A DNA stretch of 64,000 nt from Panicum virgatum (Eukaryota > Streptophyta > Magnoliopsida > Poales > Poaceae): the NCBI RefSeq assembly GCF_016808335.1, contig NC_053153.1, forward strand, positions 26,460,090 through 26,524,089. The letters run 5' to 3'. The notes under the pieces are model-generated. The model saw nothing but the letters and a program-made list of their open reading frames with translations. It did not search any database and was not told where the DNA came from. The position numbers and the translations under genes were made by a program. Every line of letters begins with the position of its first letter. Position 1 is the first letter of the stretch. Of the stretch, positions 11,840 through 23,990 are shown piece after piece.

Positions 11840-12640
11840 AAGACTCAGAGGCTGCAGGATACATATCATCCATGTTTTGTTTTTCAAATATATTTGGAAG
11901 GCAAAGGGAAAAGATTCAAATTCAAGATGGACCCTAAGGCTCGGGGTCTGCTCCATATGGAGTGTGATTTTCATCGCAGCCCAGACAGAAGATAATTTTC
12001 TGAAGACTTGAAATCTGCTTGGACAAGACCACCATGCCGCCCTGAAGCAGCTAGAAAAGTACTCGGAAGATATATTCAAGATGAAGTACTGAAGAATTTG
12101 AAGATAACTCCATAAGTACTCGGAAGCCTGCAACACTCGGCTACGAAGCGCCCAGGGGCTTGTCAAAGATAGGTTTCCTAGTACCCACAAGGAAGCTACA
12201 TGCAAAGAAGGAAGAAGTCAGACTCCAATTAGGATTCCTCTGTAATTCCACTAGGACTCTGCCACGTAATCCGAGTAGGACTCCTACTTTGTAACCGACT
12301 AAAATCCCACCCTATGAATTATATAAAGGAGGGCTGGGGTACCAAGATCGGCAGATTCAACAGAGAACCAACTCAAGCGTAAACTAGGGCAACTCAACAC
12401 CCAAGCATAGGGCGCAACATAGAAAATTCTAAATTAAACATGATATTGGGTATTACACTACCCTGATGGCTCTATCCTGTCTAAATCCGTGTCTTGTGTC
12501 CTTTCTTTTACCTTCAAGTTCCAGATCCGGCAATCTACTGCAGGCTTCTGAGTACTTCTAGAGTCATCTTTGAATTCTGTAGAGCTTCATCTTGAATATA
12601 TCTTTCGAGTACTTTTCTAGCTGTGTGGTGCTCTAACCCG
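11840..12640 (+). mobile_element. LTR remnant, Tat-type gypsy
   Basis: This reads like the LTR of a grass gypsy element: a promoter segment with TATATAAAGGAGGG near 12318, the phrase GGTATTACACTACCC near 12450, then CTGTCTAAATCCGTGTCTTGTG near 12478 and a pyrimidine-rich tail. Part of it (about 11930-12020) recurs in reverse orientation at 12650-12740. Element limits are not resolved. Confidence 0.45.
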
Positions 12641-12649
12641 AGTAGATTT

Positions 12650-12765
12650 CAAGTCTTCAAAAAGTTATCTTCTCTATGGGATGCATGAAAATCGCACTCC
12701 ATATGGAGTAGCCTCCGAGCCTTAGGTTGAATCGAAGAATCAGGCTGAGGGTCTATCCACCTCCA
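12650..12765 (-). mobile_element. Inverted second copy of the same LTR's start
   Basis: The reverse complement of this segment contains AAGGCTCGG, CTCCATATGGAGTG, GATTTTCATG, AGAAGATAA and GAAGACTTGAAATCT in the same order as 11935-12015. The two LTR pieces therefore lie head to head, which points to a rearrangement or a second insertion. Confidence 0.6.
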
Positions 12766-12839
12766 CCCATGTCGTTGGCCAGTGTGGAGGAAGCGCCGTG
12801 GTAAAACATTCAGGATGTAGTTAGTTTAGATTTTGGGAT

Positions 12840-13368
12840 AGTTTGCTGGGGGGGGGTTGTTTACAGTTCCCCAAGCATGGTTTTCAGAAAGCATGTTCCA
12901 TCCGCTCCTCTTTGTTTCCTCAAACAATTTTTTCCTCTGCACTTTCCCTTCCGAGCCTACCTGTTAACCCTAGGTTGCAGCATGTAGCTTGGGGCTGGCC
13001 CGAGTGGTGTCAGCTGCTACTTCACCATAGGTCATGTCGAGGGCCCAGTAGGTCGAGTGGCCCAACAACAACTACAAAAGATTATGGGAAGAATGGGATT
13101 CTGCGCCCCCCAGTCAGGGCTTCCTGGTCCAGCGGTCAGGGTCATCAAACCTTCCAGTCGAAGTGTACGGGTAGCCACCGCCCTTGTCCTTTGTTATGTG
13201 TTGATAGTCCCTGTTTGTTATGCTTCGTTAGCTAGAGCGGTGTACCTGTGGGTGGGTACGGTGTGGCAGTCATTCAGGTAGTGCCCTGTCACCCCAACTT
13301 GATGATGGCGTGTCTGCGACATGGGCATGATGATGTTGCGATGATGGTGTTGAGATGATGACTCCCGA
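12840..13368. other. No gene supported
   Basis: An open frame of about 130 codons (12843-13235, plus) starts at a G-run and has no recognisable domain. It is probably fortuitous in retrotransposon-derived DNA. Confidence 0.3.
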
Positions 13369-13694
13369 GCCCGTTTAGTTCCAAAAACGAAAATTTTTGG
13401 ATGTCAAATCGACTGTTTGACCAGATGTCGGGAGAGTGTTTCGGACACTAATTAAAAAACTAATTTCAGAACTCACTTGGAAACCGCGAGACGAATCTTA
13501 TGAGGTCTTTGACCGCATCATTAGCACATGTGGGTTACTGTAGCACTTATGGCTAATCATGTACTAATTAAGCTCAAAAGATTCATCTCGTCGTGTACAT
13601 CCAAACTGTGTAATTAGTTTTGTTATTTAATTACATTTAGTGCTTCGTACATGTGTTTAAAGGGGAGGTGAAAATTTTTGGGAACTAAACGGCC
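13369..13694. mobile_element. Complete grass MITE with GTTTAGTTCC ends
   Basis: The left end GCCCGTTTAGTTCCAAAAA pairs with the right end TTTTTGGGAACTAAACGGCC. The inside has the family's typical mirrored phrases CGCGAGACGAATCTTATGAG, TGCTACAGTAGC-like TTACTGTAGCACTTATGGC, and AAGATTCATCTCGTCG. It is non-coding, 326 bp. Confidence 0.8.
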
Positions 13695-14118
13695 CCCTTG
13701 TCTACTCGTGAGGACGGGCAGGTAGAATAGTGTTCCTTACTGTGGTTCTGGGAAGCTCTATTACCCTCGTGGGAGGAGTGGTTGGGTTGTACGATAGTTT
13801 GACCCGGGCGTCCGCCCTTATATGTCACACCCATCCATGGGTATGTTAGTGTGCTGAATTCGTCCATGACCCCCCCTCCTCTTTGTCAAGGAGGAGGCAA
13901 CGTGTAAGGTGGCGATTCGTCAGAGCCAGCAGTCGGTGGCTCGGTACGGGCTCGTTGCCCGACCGTTTATTGGCAGAGTACATAAGTCCTGTTCCTGGCA
14001 GAGTACATAAGTCCCGACCGGTCGGTTTTGCAGGCCCAAGCGGAATTGCGGCCCACAAGGGTGTGCGTTCCACCAAGGTGTTATCTTAGGTGAGAGGGTG
14101 CGTTCAGCATTAAGTAGG
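13695..14118. other. Spacer with a small direct repeat
   Basis: No gene is supported. GGCAGAGTACATAAGTCC occurs twice in tandem, near 13971 and 13997. Small overlapping frames in this stretch show no domain. Confidence 0.5.
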
Positions 14119-15712
14119 TGTTGACGCTTGATAACGAGCAATTTCAAGCATCAATCTGATTAGAAAATCTTGTGTTTAAATATTTTATATGCATATTTAT
14201 CCTAAATAAAGCCAAAACCCACTATGCTCTTAGAGATTACAAAATATTGGAAAAAGGACTAAAATCCAGGTTGTGGGGGCCTTATGACTCACGGGAAAAA
14301 TCGTCGAGCAATCAGAGCGCAAAACTCAGGCTCACATGGATCAAAGAGCCCAGTTACAATACCAAACCGACGTACCAGAGGTCCAGGCATGTGGAACATT
14401 GACAAGAGGACACGTAGGAGGCCACCAGAGAAAGCTGGAGGTGGTGTGGCCCACCTGGCAGTCTGCCGAGCACCATGGTCGTCCAAGTGGGCCCAGGCGC
14501 CACCGACCTCCAGCCTCTGCAAGAAGCTTTCTCCCTTCTTCCTTAAGTCGGTTCAACATGCCTGGGCAGCTGCAACTCGGCGCAAGACGCTCCATTTGCA
14601 CCCTCTATAAATATGAGGGGGGGGGGGTAAGAATGAGGACAAGCACAAGTTGAAGCTCTAGCTCCATTTCTCTCTTGAGTAGTTCTAGGCCATTGGAGTT
14701 TAGGTGAAGTAGTTGTCGGGTCGCCGGACATGCTTCAGAGAATAGGTATGGGTTCTCTACTAGTTCTCTTTTGTAATGTTCGGTCGTGTGTAATTGACTT
14801 ACCTTATAGTTATTTATATTTGCATGATTTATGCCCTGCGGTGTCAGACATAGATTTCATGATTAGTTTGCTTTGTTACTATATGCTTTGCCTGGTTAGA
14901 GAGTTAGAGACTTAGTTCTAGTTAGCTTTTGCATGCTCCACTATTCGTATGTTTGCTCTAGTTTGATGTCTGTCCATCCGAAGGGTGGGGGCTCCGCACA
15001 GGATACTGGAGTATCGCTTACTAGTGTAGACATGATGTCTGGGTTAGATAAGTGTTACTGGATATCACCCTTTCTCATGGCTTGAAGAGGTAGTCTGCAG
15101 GTGGTGATAGCCCTGTTTAGTGCGCCATCGTAATCCTCCACATTCGGTTGGGGGGGGGGGTAAGAGTCATAAAATGCTGTGATGGTTTGATAATCTTATC
15201 TGTCAGCCATTTGCACAGTTCTGCCTTGTATTAGGGATAACTAGATAGAGGCTAACCATATTTTGTGCAAAGTATGAAGTGCTAGTAAACTGTATAAATG
15301 CCTTAAGAACATTAGAGAGACCTGACTAACTAACATCTACCTAGCTCCCTGCCTCTTTTTTTTTACTTTTATCAGAGCTTAGTTTACTTGTGTTTCACAC
15401 TACCTTTATCCATATTTATCTTACCCATTTATATGCATCTAAATATTCCATTGAGATTAGTTCATCCTGCCTACCTACACAATTTAGTCACTGCCTTCCC
15501 TACCAAAATATAAATGACACCTCGAAATAATGTTCCACCGGTGATTCCATTCGCTTGTGGAATGATTCATGGTTCATGATAGTTTGGTTTCTAGTAATCA
15601 ATATATGAAATGTCGAGGCATTGTCGGTGCCGATGCCATGCATTTCTGATGCCATTACCGGAACCAGGCTGAACGACCCTGTATCTGAAGTAGACGTTAC
15701 GAAATACCAACA
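14119..15712 (+). mobile_element. 5' LTR of an Athila-type gypsy retrotransposon
   Basis: It begins TGTTGACGCTTGATAACGAG and ends near ATACCAACA, the TG..CA pattern of LTRs. A TATAAATA box lies at about 14606 with a G-run just after it. A primer site follows after 8 bases and gag after that, so this is the 5' LTR in plus orientation. Diverged copies of the same LTR family lie at 17340-18520, 24185-25615, 25950-28931 and 26190-27684. Confidence 0.8.
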
Positions 15713-15720
15713 AGTATTTT

Positions 15721-15738
15721 TGGCACCGTTGCCGGGGA
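15721..15738 (+). other. Retrotransposon primer-binding site, tRNA-Asp-like
   Basis: TGGCACCGTTGCCGGGGA differs by one base from the tRNA-Asp primer-site form TGGCGCCGTTGCCGGGGA commonly seen in plant Athila/Tat elements. It lies 8 bases after the LTR end, as expected for minus-strand DNA priming. Confidence 0.8.
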
Positions 15739-16079
15739 AGGCATAGGTTAATTGTTTATGCAAGGTCATGAACAAAAGGAAAATGGAATATTCATTTCCT
15801 AAACAGGCTAACTTGGCTTGTTTTCTCCTTTGTTGTGATGAAAACAGGATAGTGTATGACTGATCTTGATCTGCCACAAAACTTCACGCAAAATCCAGAG
15901 TCTCTCTTAATAAGAGTTCGGCCTCGTATCGTGCCTCCTTAGTGTACACTCTCGGCATTAGAACCAGTCATCAGTGCGCCATCTGTTTCTAACTCCATGG
16001 CTTAGAAGGCTCTCCGGGATTTCTCGCTCCTTCTGCGAGCAATGTCCCTGTCGGGCCTATTGTCAGCAGTGGGGGAGAG

Positions 16080-16960
16080 AAATTCGAGATCAAGATGAGC
16101 TTAGTTATGATGGTGCAGGCCAGCCCTTTCTGTGGCAAGGCCAATGAGGATGCCAGCTCTCATCTCCAGCAATTCCTGAAGCTTTGCATTACTTTTGTTG
16201 TCAAGGGAGTTTCGCAAGATGCTATTTGGCTCCGATTGTTTCTGTTTTCTCTTCTAGGGAGAGCGAAGCAGTGGTTCTATGCTAACAGGAGTTCAGTGAA
16301 TACCTGGGATAATTGCACCAAGGCATTCCTCGCGAAGTTCTTCCTAATGGGCAAAACCAATGCCCTTCATGGAAGGATTTCAAGTTTTTAGCAAGCATTC
16401 AATGAGACCATTCCTGAAGCTTGGGAGCGACTTTAGGAGTACGTCCTAGCTTGTCCGCACCATGAGATGAATAATTGGCTCATATTACAAAGTTTCTACA
16501 ATGGGCTGAATCAGATAGCCTGTGATCATGTAGACGCTGCTGCTGGTGGAGCTTTCTTCTCTCTGACCCCTAAAAGAGCTACATCTCTAGTTGAGAAGAT
16601 GGTTTCCAACAACCGAGGTTGGAGTGATGATCGTCTCCAATCACGTCTGCAGGGCATGCACTCCGTCAAGGAAGCTAGCATGCTAGCTGTGAAGATTGAT
16701 CTCCTCCTCAAAAAATTTGAGGAATATCCACAAGAAAGTGGAACAGCTAGAAGCGCAGATTGACGAAAGGGTCCAATAGGTAGTGGTGCATTCTCTTAGT
16801 CAGTAGGCGGGCTCTGGGCCGCAGCTTAATGTTGTGACTAGCCTAGCCTATCAGCGACGTAGCAGCTGTGCATCCATGGCGGCACCTGATGATGAGCCCC
16901 CAAAGAACGTGCCAGCGGCCGTCTCCCAAAGATATCCATTGGATGGTATGACCATACAAA
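16080..16960 (+). pseudogene. Athila-type gag pseudogene
   Basis: Capsid-type gag protein of a gypsy element, which would build the virus-like particle. Two open segments, 16095-16391 and 16467-16763, lie in one frame joined by two stop codons (near 16391 and 16434). The first segment carries a region ending in the phrase AKQWFYANRSSVNTWD followed by FLAKFF. The second has PHHEMNNWLILQSFYNGL and DAAAGGAF, both hallmarks of Athila gag. It follows the LTR and primer site directly. No protease, reverse transcriptase or integrase follows, so the element is truncated as well as mutated. Confidence 0.8.
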
Positions 16961-17339
16961 TCTAGATAGCATGTGAGCTACATGTGAAAGGAAATGGTAG
17001 CTTAAGGGTCGCCCTTACTGGTGATTACTGGTGGTACAATTCATGGTAGGCTGGTATGCCCCCGGCTACTCTGTTGTCACCATGGAGCAGATCGTGGAAG
17101 ATGGCAGAGAAATGAAAATCTTGAGCTCGATTTTGTTAGGGGACGGAGAAGGCAGTCCACGATGTCATTCTATGGCGCAAGGCCTAGATTGAACATATTA
17201 GGAATACAACTCTCGTGGATCCTTTTTCCCCACCAGACCGTTGACAGCTCTCAAGTACCGAATTTAGACCGTCAACTCCTGCATATAAATACAAAAAAGA
17301 TGAACATCAACCTAGTGGTAAAGGTTTATTACTAACTAA

Positions 17340-18520
17340 TTCCACAAGTATTGGTGAATATTTGTATGTAGGTATATTAAGATATGAAACAAACCAAAAG
17401 GAGCAAATAAACAAACTATCAATCCAAGGCAAAACCTCTCCGACCAATCAGCTCGCACCATTCAGCTTCACATGGATGAAAGAGCCCACCTGTCAGCCTC
17501 CTAGCCATGGAAACTTTCCATGCATGCAGATAGGGCAAATGGGCCCACCTGTCAGCCTCCTTGCCAATGGAAAGGTTGGTTGAAGCCTTGGCTAGGTCGG
17601 ATGAACCAGGCTGAGCTCCACCGAATTACCTTTGTCATGTGTTGCTGCCTCATTGCTGCACAATGGCGGTTCCATGTGCCTGCACCTTGAATTCCAGTCG
17701 AGCACACCATGGGACACATTTATAAATATTAGTGGAGGGGCTCATTTGAGGACACACAACCAAGAGTGAACAACACTTCTCAAGGAGAGTTTAGAGCTTC
17801 AATGCAAAGGCAAGGTGCAGCTTATCAAGTGTTTAGAGTATGGAGAGAGTGAGGGGGTAGTTCTGGGGAAGTGCTAGGGTGTCGGCACTATTCTCCCAGC
17901 TTGTACCTCTACGGATGTTGCTGCATTCTTCAGATTTAAGTAAGCATTCGTGATCCTTTGTATAGTGTTATACTTGATATAGTATATGCTAGTAGTACTT
18001 ACACTTGAGTGAGATTAGTTTTCTTACATGCTGGTTTGTCACTCAGTATTTATATAGATTGTTGTAGTTTGTTATGGGATATGAGAAGTAGTTAGACTGC
18101 AGTAGTAACCAGCAACATAGATGTGGTGTTTAGAATAAGGGTTATCCTTCGTTTGCTTTATATCCCATGGATTGTTAGAGATAGGTAGTAGGTGGTGACA
18201 GCCCTATCGGTGCTTTATAACCCACCATGTTCGGATATAGAATAGAGATGTTGGCTGGAGTCTTCTAGCAGACCAGGAGTACAGTAAGGCGGTGCCTGAA
18301 GCGAGTATTTTTCCTGAGAGATTTACCTTTAACTCATATATATATAGTGCTATTTAGTAATCCTCTCTACCCTCACCACCTATCTTGATGTTCCTCGAAC
18401 CGATTGAATAGAAGTTAGCACACACATGTTCTCTCGAATTAGATAACCCTTGGAATACTATGAGGTGAAAGCTACAATGATATCTGTGAGCTTGCAGATT
18501 TATTCGCTATCGCTAAAACA
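17340..18520 (+). mobile_element. Diverged Athila-type LTR fragment
   Basis: It shares order and phrases with the LTR at 14119: CACATGGATGAAAGAGCCCACCTGTCAG, a TTTATAAATATTAG promoter near 17718, a TAAGTA..GATCCTTTG transition, and GGTGGTGACAGCCCTAT near 18195. It carries no intact TG/CA ends that I can place. It may be a decayed solo LTR, or the 3' LTR of the element starting at 14119 if that element suffered a large internal loss. Confidence 0.5.
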
Positions 18521-18524
18521 CCCA

Positions 18525-20326
18525 ACACAGACATAGATAATGATGACGGTGACTTTGGTGGTCATTCGTCTCCACACAATGACATCCCTCACCAACATCT
18601 CCGCCAAGGGCCAGGAGTACACTGACTCCTCCAGTACCGGGGAAAGGAAATAAAATAGACCTCGCCAACCGTCTGGAACCCCCAAGAAGCGGAAAATTGT
18701 TGGAAAGAAAATAGGTCCTAAGAGAAATTAGCTTACGAGATGAACGAAGAGGAACTAAGGATCGTACGCACCAAGCGTGACATATCATTTCAAACCTCGA
18801 TCGCTAGAGAAGAGGATGCCAGTAGATCCAGTACAGGCAAAAAAGTTATACACATTCTTGAGAGCCATCGCCAAGAGAAAGGTAAAACTACCCTCGGACT
18901 ATGACTACACGCTAATAAAGCCCCAAAAAAATAGAATCGAAAGTGGGAAAACTATTCCTCATCTAGGATCACAACAAAAAGAACATGAGCCCCTCCGGGT
19001 GTTGATGGAGAAAGAGCAACATGTGATGGAATTTATGTGAGAAACTTAATTTATCAGTGAGCAGGCAGCCAGGCAAACGGATGATATCCTAATCACTGAG
19101 GAGGAGGAGATCTGTCTGGGCACGCAAATGTTCAATTTCTATAAATGGTACCTGCAAAAGTCGAAGTAAGAGATGATCATGTTTGTAGTTAAGTATCGCG
19201 ACCACAATTTCTTCCATGGGGAGGATGACTACTGGGTGGACTTTAAACTTGTGCAAGCAATTAATATACCGTCAAGATGCCCTCAACATCTCTATCGTCA
19301 CCATTTGGGTTCTGTAAGTATTGACTAATCTCTAGATTAATACATAACAATGTCATATTTTTTGTGTACTATCTAATTTAAATTGTATCGTGTTGTATGG
19401 AGTTTCAAGAATGCCAAAAAGAAGGATGTTAGCATCAATTGGACTTCATGAGTCCCTTGCAAATCAATAAGAAAAATTTACGGACGAAATACATGAGACG
19501 TGTCAAAACATGTACAAAGCCCTAGCCACACAAATCCTATATATTCCTACCTTACACCTTTAACAAAGTCTTGATCAACTAGTAGCCATTTTCTGTTCCT
19601 AAATAAATGTGTATATCTATATGTGCAGATTTCATAGGATTTTGCTCGTACTTCATGTAGAATCTGGCAATCATAGGGTGTTCAACTCGTTGAGGAAAAA
19701 ACATATGAAAATTCAACACATCATAGACCCATTGAACAGGTAAGTTTAATTTACACAATCAAATCCTTTTCCTTTTTAGATCAATTGAACATCAGACATA
19801 ATTTTAAGTATAGGGTGTGAAAAAAAATTGTGAAAAGAACAAAGGCGGCGGTCAATGGAATGAATTGAACATTAGAATGGACCTTCTAGTAAGCGGGGTC
19901 ACGAACATTTTGCATATCTCATTTTTCTGTATACGTATACATAAATATTGTATAACTAATTTATTTCTCATGTAATATGTGAGAAAAGAACAAGGAAATA
20001 ACTGGTGTGGGTACTACCTATGTGAGCTCATGCACGCTCTAACCCATTGCGGGAAGACTACGACGGAGGACCTAAGAGTATGTCCAAACCATTCATACTA
20101 TGTTTTCCTAATTATAATGACGCAATGAATTAATATATTGAGCTTTATTTTTTTCAAAATGATAGATGATGCAAATCAGGGATGAAGTTCTCCATGTGGA
20201 TCGGATAACGGCCGTGTTGGAGCAGCTCATAGGATCCATTATGAAAGAGATCCATTATGAAAGAGATCCAGGTTCCTAAAGGTGAGTTCTACCACGATGG
20301 CCATATTAATAGATAATCTGCATCGA
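18525..20326 (+). pseudogene. CACTA-element C48 (Ulp1-like) peptidase gene, decayed
   Basis: Many grass CACTA transposons carry a gene with a C-terminal SUMO-protease-like (C48) domain; its role in transposition is not settled. Visible pieces in order: a lysine-rich N-terminal part (18777-19040, with KLPSDYDYTL), then FYKWYLQKSK and HNFFHGEDDYW (about 19130-19235), LLVLHVESGNHRVFNSLR (about 19650-19700), the catalytic-cysteine region NNWCGYYLCEL (about 20000-20032), and an ending GEFYHDGHINR before TAA near 20326. The blocks are separated by GT..AG-like introns and interrupted by stops and frameshifts, so the gene is dead. Confidence 0.65.
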
Positions 20327-20599
20327 CAGAGAGAGGGGCTTAGTATACTTGTAGTTGAGATAAAAATGATTATTCGTTACATTTGTAGTACCTGTGATCA
20401 TGACATTTGTATATTTATAAATATTATTATATCTAAATATCTTTATTACATGATTGGCAGTGACTTTTTATTATTTACATACATTTTTTTTAACTCAAAC
20501 ATGACTAATGGATGCATAGTAGTGTGTAGCTCGGATACGCATAGCAATTCCGAAAGAATAAATAATAATTAACAACTAAAATGAAACATAGTTTGGGAA

Positions 20600-20960
20600 A
20601 AAGAGGTAAAACCATTTGGTACCGGTTGGAAAGATCAACAGTACCTAAGGGGCCGCCGGCTTGCATCTTTCCAACCGATACCAAAGGTTGCCTTCAGCGC
20701 CGGGTAAAATACCCAGTGTCCAAGACCGAGACTTTCAGTCTTGGTCTCATAGTACCGGTTCAAGAACAGATGTTGAAGGCCATTACCAACCAGTGCGGAT
20801 CAAGCTTTTTCCAGCAGTGCCTTTTGTGTACAGGGGGTATGGTTTGGCGATCGGAGATTAGGCCTAGGATAGGAAATTTAAACCTTGGTGGCCAAAGGAC
20901 CTCCCATACATGACAAAAGGTCCTCAACTAGGGTCAAAGGATGAGAAGCATGTGAAAGGG
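20600..20960. mobile_element. CACTA subterminal repeat region
   Basis: Phrases such as TTTGGTACCGGTTGGAAAGAT, its reverse partner CTTTCCAACCGATACCAAAGG, and AGTACCGGTTCAAG repeat in both orientations, in the manner of CACTA subterminal arrays. Their place just after the C48 pseudogene fits the 3' end of the same element. The CACTA terminus was not located. Confidence 0.55.
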
Positions 20961-21232
20961 TGGTCGAAGCTTACCTTCGAATTATAAGGAAAGCATGATT
21001 CCAGAAAGCAGAATCACGAGGTATCCTAAGCACTCAGAGGCACTTTAGGAATCGTGTATCTAAGATGGGGGAGTATAAATACCCCCTCATTTTATTGTAG
21101 ACATGATAATTTTTTTTTTGAGATTTTGTGAGTTCATAAAAAGTTATTCCATTTGAGTCGAGTTCCTTTTGTAGTTTTCTATTTGTGATTGGCTCGTCCG
21201 ATACGAACAAATCCATAAATACAGATCGTTTA

Positions 21233-21246
21233 CACACACACACACA

Positions 21247-21276
<30 letters not shown>
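21233..21276. repeat. Microsatellite (CA)n(CGCA)n(CA)n
   Basis: Uninterrupted CA repeats flank a run of CGCA tetranucleotides. Simple repeat only. Confidence 0.9.
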
Positions 21277-21277
<1 letters not shown>

Positions 21278-21649
21278 TAACTATTCATCTAAATATAAAC
21301 TGTGTATATATAAATAATATATTTTGAACAGAGAGAGTACATAGATTAGGTTCGGTTACATGAGCCAAGGTCAAGTAGAGCCTCATGGTTTGTTTAGTCT
21401 ATAGTGTGCATGCCCCCCCCAACACTTGAGTTGTATTGGCCATTATTTTGTATTGTAACATATGTATGATATAAAAGTCACTTTTATCCATCTTCATAAA
21501 ACGCTTGAGCGGTGCTTGGTTAAGGGGCAGCAACATTCTTTCATTTTCCTAGATAGTCAAACAAATGCAAGAGGATAATGTAAGTGCAACGGTATCGAAA
21601 TAACAACTAGCTCGAGATGTGCTAGAGAATGTTAGTACCTTCTTGCAAG

Positions 21650-22015
21650 CATTCACCAAGTTCTTCCACTTATCCTAAACATAAATTTATATTAGCAGTG
21701 TTAGTACTGTAGGTTCATAGCATAGTAATAACATAGCTAGTAATATAATGATGATGTATGTGTAATATAATGATGATGTATGTGCTACATAGTGCAATGT
21801 GTCACTAATAATGTATACCTTTGAATGAAATGGTGTTCGAGTTGATCCGAAAAAAAATATTTTCTCTTCACATCTTTCCATTTTCCAACTTCATACTCCA
21901 ATACAACATTCACAAGCTGTCTCACTTCATCCTACATCCAATATTCACTATTTTTCTTGGTGCTATGGTTTCTCCCACCACTTGTGACAAAATGATATTG
22001 CAAACCCAAAAAAAA
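21650..22015 (-). pseudogene. Myb/SANT exon pair, array unit 1
   Basis: On the minus strand the block resembling KKNSEYWM-stop-DEVRQLVNVVLEY..GKWKDVK (about 21990-21850) is followed, after an intron-like gap, by DKWKNLVNACKK (about 21676-21641). This pairing is the pattern of plant telomere-repeat-binding (TRF-like/TRP) Myb domains, where W..EV..LV.GV..YG.GKW and DKWKN contact DNA. A stop codon breaks the first block. A third block, near MLLPLNQA..KMDKSDFY, lies at about 21470-21540. Confidence 0.6.
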
Positions 22016-22329
22016 TTGATTGACTCTACCACCTGGAGAAAACCAATTAAAACTACATGGGAGCAATCATGGGTTGTGCCTACAAGGTCCATTCAGTCTT
22101 TAGTGTGCATGTGCCCCCTCCCCCACCCTAAAAAATTTTTGTATTGTAACATATGTAGTAGATAAAGGTCACTTTTATCTATCTCCACAATACGCTCAAG
22201 TGGTGTTTGGACAAGGGGCAGCGACATTCTTCCATTTTCCTGTCAGTCAAACAAACGCAAGAGATATAATATGTATGTGCAATGCTAGCAACATAGAGAA
22301 TGTTAGAAACTTCTTGCAAGCTTTCACCA

Positions 22330-22660
22330 AGTTCTTCTACTTATCTTTAATATAAATTTATATTAGTTGTGTTAGTATTGTAGGTTCATGACACAGTAAT
22401 AACATAGCTAGTAATATAATGATGAAGTATGTGCTACATAGTGCAATGTGTCACTAATAATGTACATGTGTACCTTTGAATGAAATGGTGTTCGAATTGA
22501 TGTGAAGAAATATTTTATCTGCACATGTTTCCATTTTCTAACTCCATACTCCAATACAACATCCACGAGTTGTCTCACTTCATCCTGCATCCAATGTTCA
22601 CTATTTTTCTTGGTGCTATAGTTTCTCCCACCACTTTTAGGAGGATCTTGCAAACCCAAA
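22330..22660 (-). pseudogene. Myb/SANT exon pair, array unit 2
   Basis: The first exon is open here for 83 codons (22408-22659) and includes KKNSEHWMQDEVRQLVDV followed by YGVRKWKHV, the clearest Myb-like helix pattern in the array. In the second exon (near 22345) the tryptophan of DKWKN is replaced by a stop. Function would be DNA binding if intact; this copy is not. Confidence 0.6.
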
Positions 22661-22999
22661 AAAATCGTTGGACTCTACCACCTGGAGGAAACAAATTAAA
22701 CCTACATGGGAGCTATGGTCGGGTTGTGCCTGCAAGGTCCATTAAGTTTTTAGTGTGCATATGCCGCCCTCACTCCCCAAGAAAAAATAATTGAGTTGTA
22801 TTGACCATCATTTTATTTTGTAACATATGTAGTAGATAAATGTCACTTTTGTTTGTCTCCATAATACTCTCAAGTGGTGCTTGGTCAAGGGGCAGCAACG
22901 TTGTTCCATTTTCCTAAACAGTCAAACAAACGCAAAAGAATAATATGTAAGTGCAACGCTGGCAATATAACAACTAGCTAGAGATGTGCTAGAGAATAT

Positions 23000-23347
23000 T
23001 AGAACCTTCTTGCAAGCTTTCACCAAGTTCTTTCACTTATCCTGAACATAAATTTATATAAGCAGTGTTAGTATTGTAGGTTCATAACGTAGTAAAAATG
23101 TAGCTAGTAATATAATGATGATGTATGTGCTACATAGTTCAATGTCTCACTAATAATGTATATGTGTACCTTTGAAAGGTGTTTGAATTGATGCGAAGAA
23201 ATATTTTGTCTTCATATCTTTCCATTTTCCAACTCCATACTCTAATACAACATTCACAAGCTGTCTCACTTCTTCTTTCATCCAATGTTCACTATTTTTC
23301 CTGGTGCTATGGTTTCTCCCACTTGTGGAAGGATCTTGCAAACCCAA
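23000..23347 (-). pseudogene. Myb/SANT exon pair, array unit 3
   Basis: The first exon is open (23150-23347) with KNSEHWMKEEVRQLVNV and YGVGKWKDMK. The second exon near 23030 again reads DK-stop-KNLVKACKK. Sharing the same class of defect with unit 2 suggests the stop predates at least one duplication. Confidence 0.6.
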
Positions 23348-23437
23348 AAAATTGCTGATTTTCTACCACCTGGAGGAAACAGATTAAACCTACATGGGAG
23401 CTATGGTCGGCTTGTAATTGCAAGGTCCATGCAGTCT

Positions 23438-23990
23438 TTAGTGTGCATGTGCCCCCCCCCCCCCCCCCCCCCCAAAAAAAACGCCTGACTTATATTGACC
23501 ATATATCATTTTGTATTGTGACATATGTAGTAGATAAAGGTCACTTTTATCTACCCCCATAATATGCTCAAGCGATGCTTGGTCAAGGGGCAACAACATT
23601 CTTCCATTTTTCTGGTCAGTCAAACAAATGCAAGAGCATAATATGTAAGTGCAGTGCTGGCAAAATAACAACTAGCTAGAGATGTGCTAGAGAATGTTAG
23701 AACCTTCTTGCAAGCTTTCACCAAGTTCTTCTACTTATCCTGAACATAAATTTATATTAGTAGCGTTAGTACCGTAGGTTCATAACATAGTAACGCAGCT
23801 GGTAATATAATGATGATGTATATGCTACATTGTGCAATGTGTCCCTAATAATATATCATGCGTATGTACCTGCCAATGAACTGGTGTTCTAATTGATGCG
23901 AAGAAATATTTTGTCTTCACATCTTTTAATTTTCCAACTCCATACTCTGTTACGCCGTTCACAAGCTATCAGGTTGATGGACTCTACCAC
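23438..23990 (-). pseudogene. Myb exons, array unit 4 (internal deletion)
   Basis: The third block is open at 23438-23671 (minus), with RMLLPLDQASLEHIM and DKSDLYLLHM. The second exon near 23715 has the same stop as units 2 and 3. The Myb exon is largely deleted: the sequence jumps from CACAAGCTATCAGG to TTGATGGACTCTACC near 23968. Confidence 0.6.
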
